Source: RSA11 sp965652565 (GTDB taxonomy: Bacteria > Actinomycetota > Thermoleophilia > Solirubrobacterales > 70-9). Taken from it: a DNA stretch of 34,317 nt. Positions 30,505 to 34,317 of the stretch are shown one piece after another. A program made the position numbers and the translations under genes. The stretch is taken from the NCBI GenBank assembly GCA_965652565.1, contig CBFGWL010000022.1, forward strand, positions 1 through 34,317. The letters run 5' to 3'. Under the pieces are notes generated by a model. The model worked only from the letters and a program-made list of their open reading frames with translations. It did no database searches and was not told the origin of the DNA. Every line of letters starts with the position of its first letter. The first letter of the stretch is position 1.

Positions 30505-32202
30505 GTGACCAGGTGCCGCGTCGACCAGCAGGAGACCGCACCAGCGCGCCGGGCCGCCATCGCGGCCGCACCTGGCAAACTCGCGGTGGTGCACCTGCTG
30601 AGCGAGATCGCCGGGCGGTTGCTGCGCCTCCCGGCGCCCGCCACCCGCGAGATCATCGTCGAGCGCGACCTCGAGGTTCCGATGGACGATGGTGTGCGGC
30701 TGTACGCGACCCGGTACGCGCCGCCGGACGCCGGGCCCTCCCCCACCGTCCTCGTGCGCTCCCCCTACGGCCGTGACGGAGCCTTCGGCTTCCTCTACGG
30801 ACGGCTGCTTGCCGAGCGCGGGCTGCAGACGGTGGTTCAAAGCGTTCGCGGGACGTTCGGCTCGCAAGGCCGGTTCGACCCCTTCAACGAGCGGCCCGAC
30901 GGGCTCGCGACCCTGCGCTGGCTGCGAACGCAGCCGTGGCACCGCGGGCCGGTGGGCATGATCGGCCCGAGCTACCTCGGGATCGCGCAGTGGGCGATCG
31001 CCGACGAGCTCGACGCGCTCGCGCCCTCGGTCACGGCATCCGACGTCCGCGAGATGACCTACGGCTCGGGGAGCATGTCGCTCGCCAGCTCGATGTCGTG
31101 GATGCTGCTGCTGGAGGTCCAGGAGCGTCGCCTGGCTCCCCTCCTGCTCGCCCTCGGCCTGCGCCGCCGCCTGCCGCGCCTGTACGCGAGCACGCCGATC
31201 GCGGACGAGCGCGCGCTCGGGTTCGCAGCGCGCGTGCCCGTCGCCGAGTGGCTCGAGGACATGGCGCCCGACAGCCCGAGCTGGGAGACGCGTAACTACT
31301 CCTCGGCGCTGCGCACGATCGAGGCCCCGGTGCAGCTCGTGGGAGGCCTCTACGACATCTTCCTGCCCTGGCTGCTCGAGGACTTCCGCGCGCTCGGCGC
31401 CTCGCGCCGGCGCCAGCTCGTGATCGGTCCCTGGACCCACACCTCGCCCGGCATGACCGGCTACTCGCTGCGCGCCGGGATCGGCTGGCTGCGGGCCCAC
31501 CTCCTGGGAGACGAGCGGATGATCGACGATGTTCCCGTGCGCGTCTACGTCACCGGCGCGCGGCGCTGGCGGGAGTTCGAGGACTGGCCCCCGCCCGGCG
31601 CGCGCGAGCACACGCTCTGGTTACGTGCCGGAGGCGGGTTGGCCGAGCAGCCGCCCGCGGAGGACGCGGTACCGACGCGGTACAGGTATGACCCAGCCGA
31701 TCCGACGCCGGCGCTCGGCGGGCCGCTGCTGCTCGAGCGTCAGCCGGTCCGCGACAACCGTCCGCTGGAGGCCCGGCCCGACGTGATCACGTTCACCGGC
31801 GATCCGCTGCCCCGCGACCTCGAGGCGATCGGGCCGGTGCACGCCGACATCCGCTTTCGCTCGAACCGCGCGGACACGGACGTGTTCGTGCGGGTCTGCG
31901 AGGTCGACTCCGAGGGCGCCTCGTGGAACGTGTGCGACGCGCTCGTGCGCCTCACCGCCGGGCAGCCGGAGCGCGATGGCGATGGCGTCGCGCGCGTGCA
32001 GTTCGAGTTGTGGCCGACGGCGCACCGCTTCAGCGCCGGGAACCGCATCCGCATCCAGATCTCAAGCGGCGCTCACCCACGCTACGCGCGCAACCCGGGC
32101 ACCGGCGAGGACCCTTTGCGCGCCACGCGCCTGCTGGCGGCCGACCAGGAGGTCTTCCACGACCCGGGCCGGCCGTCAGCGGTGACGCTGACGGTGCTTT
32201 AG
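30505..32202 (+). CDS. CocE/NonD-family hydrolase
   Basis: A hydrolase of up to 565 residues: an alpha/beta-hydrolase domain with a C-terminal jelly-roll, as in cocaine esterase and X-Pro dipeptidyl-peptidase relatives. The catalytic triad is S156 in IGPSYLGIAQ, D284 in GGLYDIFLPW and H312 in IGPWTHTSPG. QSVRGTFGSQGRFDPF supplies the oxyanion-side region. No signal peptide is evident. The GTG at 30505 leaves only 19 bp to the divergent protease start. GTG codons at 30586 and 30589, just before HLLSEIAGRLLRLP, are plausible alternatives; none has a clear ribosome site. Confidence 0.88.
   Translation: MTRCRVDQQETAPARRAAIAAAPGKLAVVHLLSEIAGRLLRLPAPATREIIVERDLEVPMDDGVRLYATRYAPPDAGPSPTVLVRSPYGRDGAFGFLYGRLLAERGLQTVVQSVRGTFGSQGRFDPFNERPDGLATLRWLRTQPWHRGPVGMIGPSYLGIAQWAIADELDALAPSVTASDVREMTYGSGSMSLASSMSWMLLLEVQERRLAPLLLALGLRRRLPRLYASTPIADERALGFAARVPVAEWLEDMAPDSPSWETRNYSSALRTIEAPVQLVGGLYDIFLPWLLEDFRALGASRRRQLVIGPWTHTSPGMTGYSLRAGIGWLRAHLLGDERMIDDVPVRVYVTGARRWREFEDWPPPGAREHTLWLRAGGGLAEQPPAEDAVPTRYRYDPADPTPALGGPLLLERQPVRDNRPLEARPDVITFTGDPLPRDLEAIGPVHADIRFRSNRADTDVFVRVCEVDSEGASWNVCDALVRLTAGQPERDGDGVARVQFELWPTAHRFSAGNRIRIQISSGAHPRYARNPGTGEDPLRATRLLAADQEVFHDPGRPSAVTLTVL
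32173..32201 (+). terminator. GNRA-loop hairpin terminator inside the hydrolase 3' end
   Basis: CCGTCAGCG/CGCTGACGG is a perfect 9-bp stem closing a GTGA (GNRA-type) tetraloop. It is followed by TGCTTT, within the last codons of the CocE-like gene, 26 bp before the stop of the converging MFS gene. This is the most canonical intrinsic terminator in the window. Confidence 0.65.
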
Positions 32203-32227
32203 CCCTGGCAGGGTCGACGCCTCGGCG

Positions 32228-33712
32228 CTACGAAGCGGCCGGGGCGGCCTCCGCCTCCGCGACCGGCCCGCCCGGCTTGAGCTCGGGGCGCGCGTCGGAG
32301 CGCAGCAGGGCTCCGCAGATCACGGCGCCGGCCGCAAAGATCCCGGCGGCCCACCAAAGCGCAGCCGCGTAGCCCTCCACCGATGCCTGGACGGCGAGCT
32401 CGGGACCCGGGGCGGCCGTGGCCAGGAAATCGTTGGTCGCGGCCACCGCCACCGTGCTGAGCATCGCGATGCCAATCGAGCCGCCGACCTGCTGCGAGGC
32501 GTTGACCATCGCCGACGCCACGCCGCTGTCGCGCGGCGGGACGCCCAGGGTCGCGGTCGCGAACGCCGGCGCCATCGTGAACCCGAAGCCGATCGCGACC
32601 AGCACCAGCGGCGGCAGCACGTGGCTCGCGTACCCCGTATCGATGCCGATCCGCGTCAGCAGGGCGAGCCCGAGCGCAGCCAAGCCCATGCCGAAGGGGA
32701 TGAGCGGCCGGGGGCCGGTGCGCGGCAGGATGCGAGTGCTGACGATCGCGACCGTCGGCGCGACAACGAAGCTCATCGGCAGGAAGGCGAGGCCCGTCTC
32801 GAGCGGGTTCATGCCGCGCACGCCCTGCAGGTAGAACGTGAGGAACAGGAAGACCCCGAACGCGCCCGCGCTCGCCAGCCCGATCGCCAGGAACGAGGCG
32901 CCACGGTTGCGATCGAGCACCACGCGCAGGGGGAGCAGCGGGTTGGCGACGCCGCGCTGGATGGCGATGAACGCAGTGAGCAACACGACGCTCGCGGCCA
33001 GGGCGACGATCGTCGTCGCCTCTCCCCAGCCGTCGGCCTCGCCGCGCGCGAGCCCGAAGACGAGCGCGAACAGGCCGATGGACGCCGCCAGGGTGCCCGG
33101 GAGGTCGAGGCGGGGCCGGCTCCGCGCGGGGATGTGCGTCAGCAGGCGCATCGAGGCCAACGCCGCGGGCACCGCGAAGACCACCGAGATGTACAGGCTC
33201 CAGCGCCAGACGAGTGTTTCGGTCAGCGCGCCGCCGAGCAAGAGCCCGATGGCGCCGCCCATCCCGCCGATCGCGGCATACACCGCGAAGGCCTTGGCGC
33301 GCTCGTCCGGCTTGGTGAAGGTCGTCGTGAGCAGCGAGAGCGCCGCGGGCGCGAGCAGCGCGGCGAATACACCCTGCAGGGCCCGGGCCGCGACCAGCAG
33401 GCCAAAGCTCTCGGCAGCGCCGCCCAGCGCCGACGCGGCGGCGAAGCCGAACAGCCCCGCGATGAAGGTCCGCTTGCGCCCGAACAGATCAGCGATCCGC
33501 CCGCCGAGCAAAAGCAGGCTGCCGAAGGCAAGCGCGTAGGCCGTGATCACCCACTGGCGATCGTGATCGGAGAAGCCCAGATCCTGCTGCGCCGAGGGCA
33601 GCGCGATGTTGACGATCGTCACGTCGAGCACCACGAGCAGCTGGGCGACGGCGATGGCGACGAGCACGAACCAGCGGCGGTCGTGATGAGGGGCTCGGGC
33701 AGCGGCTTCCAA
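32228..33712 (-). CDS. DHA2-family (EmrB/QacA-like) MFS drug exporter
   Basis: A 494-residue proton-coupled exporter with about 14 hydrophobic segments, typical of DHA2. Family motifs are VVLDVTIVNIALPSAQQDLG (motif D1), GGRIADLFGRKR (motif A) and LQGVFAALLAPAALSLL. I place the start at TTG 33712, which has a perfect AAGGAGG nine bases upstream. The open frame runs 12 codons further but through that ribosome site. The substrate is unknown, probably a hydrophobic compound. It converges with the hydrolase gene and is divergent from the archease gene. Confidence 0.92.
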   Translation of the reverse strand: MEAAARAPHHDRRWFVLVAIAVAQLLVVLDVTIVNIALPSAQQDLGFSDHDRQWVITAYALAFGSLLLLGGRIADLFGRKRTFIAGLFGFAAASALGGAAESFGLLVAARALQGVFAALLAPAALSLLTTTFTKPDERAKAFAVYAAIGGMGGAIGLLLGGALTETLVWRWSLYISVVFAVPAALASMRLLTHIPARSRPRLDLPGTLAASIGLFALVFGLARGEADGWGEATTIVALAASVVLLTAFIAIQRGVANPLLPLRVVLDRNRGASFLAIGLASAGAFGVFLFLTFYLQGVRGMNPLETGLAFLPMSFVVAPTVAIVSTRILPRTGPRPLIPFGMGLAALGLALLTRIGIDTGYASHVLPPLVLVAIGFGFTMAPAFATATLGVPPRDSGVASAMVNASQQVGGSIGIAMLSTVAVAATNDFLATAAPGPELAVQASVEGYAAALWWAAGIFAAGAVICGALLRSDARPELKPGGPVAEAEAAPAAS

Positions 33713-33837
33713 GGGGACGGGCCTCCTTCGCGGGGAAATCGGTCTCACCCTCTCTGACGAGATCCGCCCGCGGGATGTGACGGCGGCTGACCTATGCTGC
33801 GCGCGAGCCGCGCTCGCGGCCCCGCTGGAGCAAGCAC

Positions 33838-34230
33838 GTGCACCGCTGGATCGAGCACACCTCCGAGGTCGAGTTGCTCGTCGAGGCCGAGAGCAAGGAG
33901 GCCGTTTTCGCGGAGGCCGCGCTCGCCCTGCGGGAACTGCTCGGTGAGGACGAAAGAGAGGGAACGGTGGCGCACGAGGTCCATGTGCGCGCTCGCGACC
34001 TGCCGGCGCTGCTCGCAGCGTGGCTCGAGGAGCTGGTCTTCCTCGCCGAGACCGACGGCGTCGTGCCGCAGCGCGTCGGGGAGATCCGGGTGGACGACGG
34101 CGAGGTGCGCGGCGTGATCGCGGGAAGTCGCTCGCTGCCGCAGACGCTGGTGAAGGCGGTCACCTACCACCGCCTGGAGGTGCGGCCGACCGAGACCGGC
34201 TGGCGAGGGCGCGTGGTGTTCGACGTCTAA
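33838..34230 (+). CDS. Archease
   Basis: A 130-residue archease-family protein. Family features are the N-terminal EHTSEVELLVEAESKEAVFAEAALAL (the Asp of the usual EHTAD is replaced by Glu), LPALLAAWLEELVFLAE and the C-terminal VKAVTYHRLEV. Archease activates the RNA ligase RtcB by helping guanylation and turnover. It starts with GTG at 33838, with GGAG seven bases upstream. The C-terminal codons of a gene reading as RtcB converge on it from the right edge, which supports the call. Confidence 0.9.
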   Translation: MHRWIEHTSEVELLVEAESKEAVFAEAALALRELLGEDEREGTVAHEVHVRARDLPALLAAWLEELVFLAETDGVVPQRVGEIRVDDGEVRGVIAGSRSLPQTLVKAVTYHRLEVRPTETGWRGRVVFDV

Positions 34231-34263
34231 AACTCGCGCGCCGGCGAGCGCCCGCGGGGCGGG

Positions 34264-34317
34264 CTAGCCCTTGACCACGCCGAGCGGGCGCAGCCGCGCG
34301 ACCGCCGCCGCGAGGCC
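34264..34317 (-). CDS. rtcB: RtcB RNA ligase, C-terminal end only
   Basis: Reading leftward from the window edge, the last 17 codons give GLAAAVARLRPLGVVKG and then TAG at 34264-34266. RtcB proteins end in a conserved RLRPLxVVKG-like tail, and the archease gene faces it across about 33 bp. The rest of the gene lies outside the window. The call rests on a short but characteristic end plus the partner gene. CTCGC/GCGAG at 34233-34248 may be a weak shared terminator. Confidence 0.75.
   Translation of the reverse strand, partial: GLAAAVARLRPLGVVKG

Overview
The window is very G+C-rich chromosomal DNA with many GTG starts, GTGA/ATGA start-stop overlaps and a high density of two-component, GAF-LuxR and MerR/CGNR regulators. 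Together with a narGHJI-narK cluster, this points to a high-G+C Gram-positive aerobe/facultative anaerobe, most likely Actinomycetota and plausibly class Thermoleophilia. That assignment comes from gene style, not from a marker gene. I see no rRNA, tRNA, phage, IS element or CRISPR array.

Layout. (1) 18-3995, minus strand: an overlapping MMPL-type transporter, histidine kinase and LuxR-type response regulator operon. (2) 4164-7981, plus strand: a probable copper-handling locus. It holds two paralogous small membrane proteins sharing a GRYPG motif, a His-rich exported protein, a CopC-CopD fusion and a YcnI-like protein. All three exported proteins carry the signal-peptide ending PASAxA|H, so each mature protein would start with histidine. 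(3) 8074-8906: a VOC-family gene enclosed by ~71-nt inverted repeats. (4) 8914-10447: a divergent aldo/keto reductase and MerR pair whose two promoters each carry the palindrome TAGAGCGCGCTCTA in a 19-bp spacer. (5) 10451-12616: an XRE/membrane-protein pair with its operators, a CGNR zinc-finger regulator with an inverted-repeat control region, and a LysE-type exporter.

(6) 12682-17378: an unusual single ORF fusing an ECF-type sigma factor to a complete class I glutamine-amidotransferase (gamma-glutamyl-GABA hydrolase-like) domain, divergent from an L-2-hydroxyglutarate oxidase-like gene. A GAF-LuxR regulator and a cyclopropane-synthase-like methyltransferase follow; the methyltransferase seems to have lost one base at its start codon. 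(7) 17379-18104: a gene-free interval with four tandem ~71-bp hairpin units and two further tandem hairpins whose stems covary. (8) 18105-21370, minus strand: AraC regulator, VOC protein and a short UvrA-like ATPase. (9) 21395-29204, minus strand: narG-narH-narJ-narI-narK, with every junction overlapping, encoding membrane-bound respiratory nitrate reductase and a nitrate/nitrite porter. (10) 29343-34317: an M50 site-2 protease with CBS domains, a CocE/NonD hydrolase, a DHA2 drug-efflux MFS protein, archease, and the last codons of rtcB running in from the right edge.

The strongest candidates for something undescribed are the sigma-GATase fusion, the PASAxAH/GRYPG copper locus, and the two structured repeat families at 17.5-18.0 kb. 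All positions were read by eye; no database search or folding program was run.
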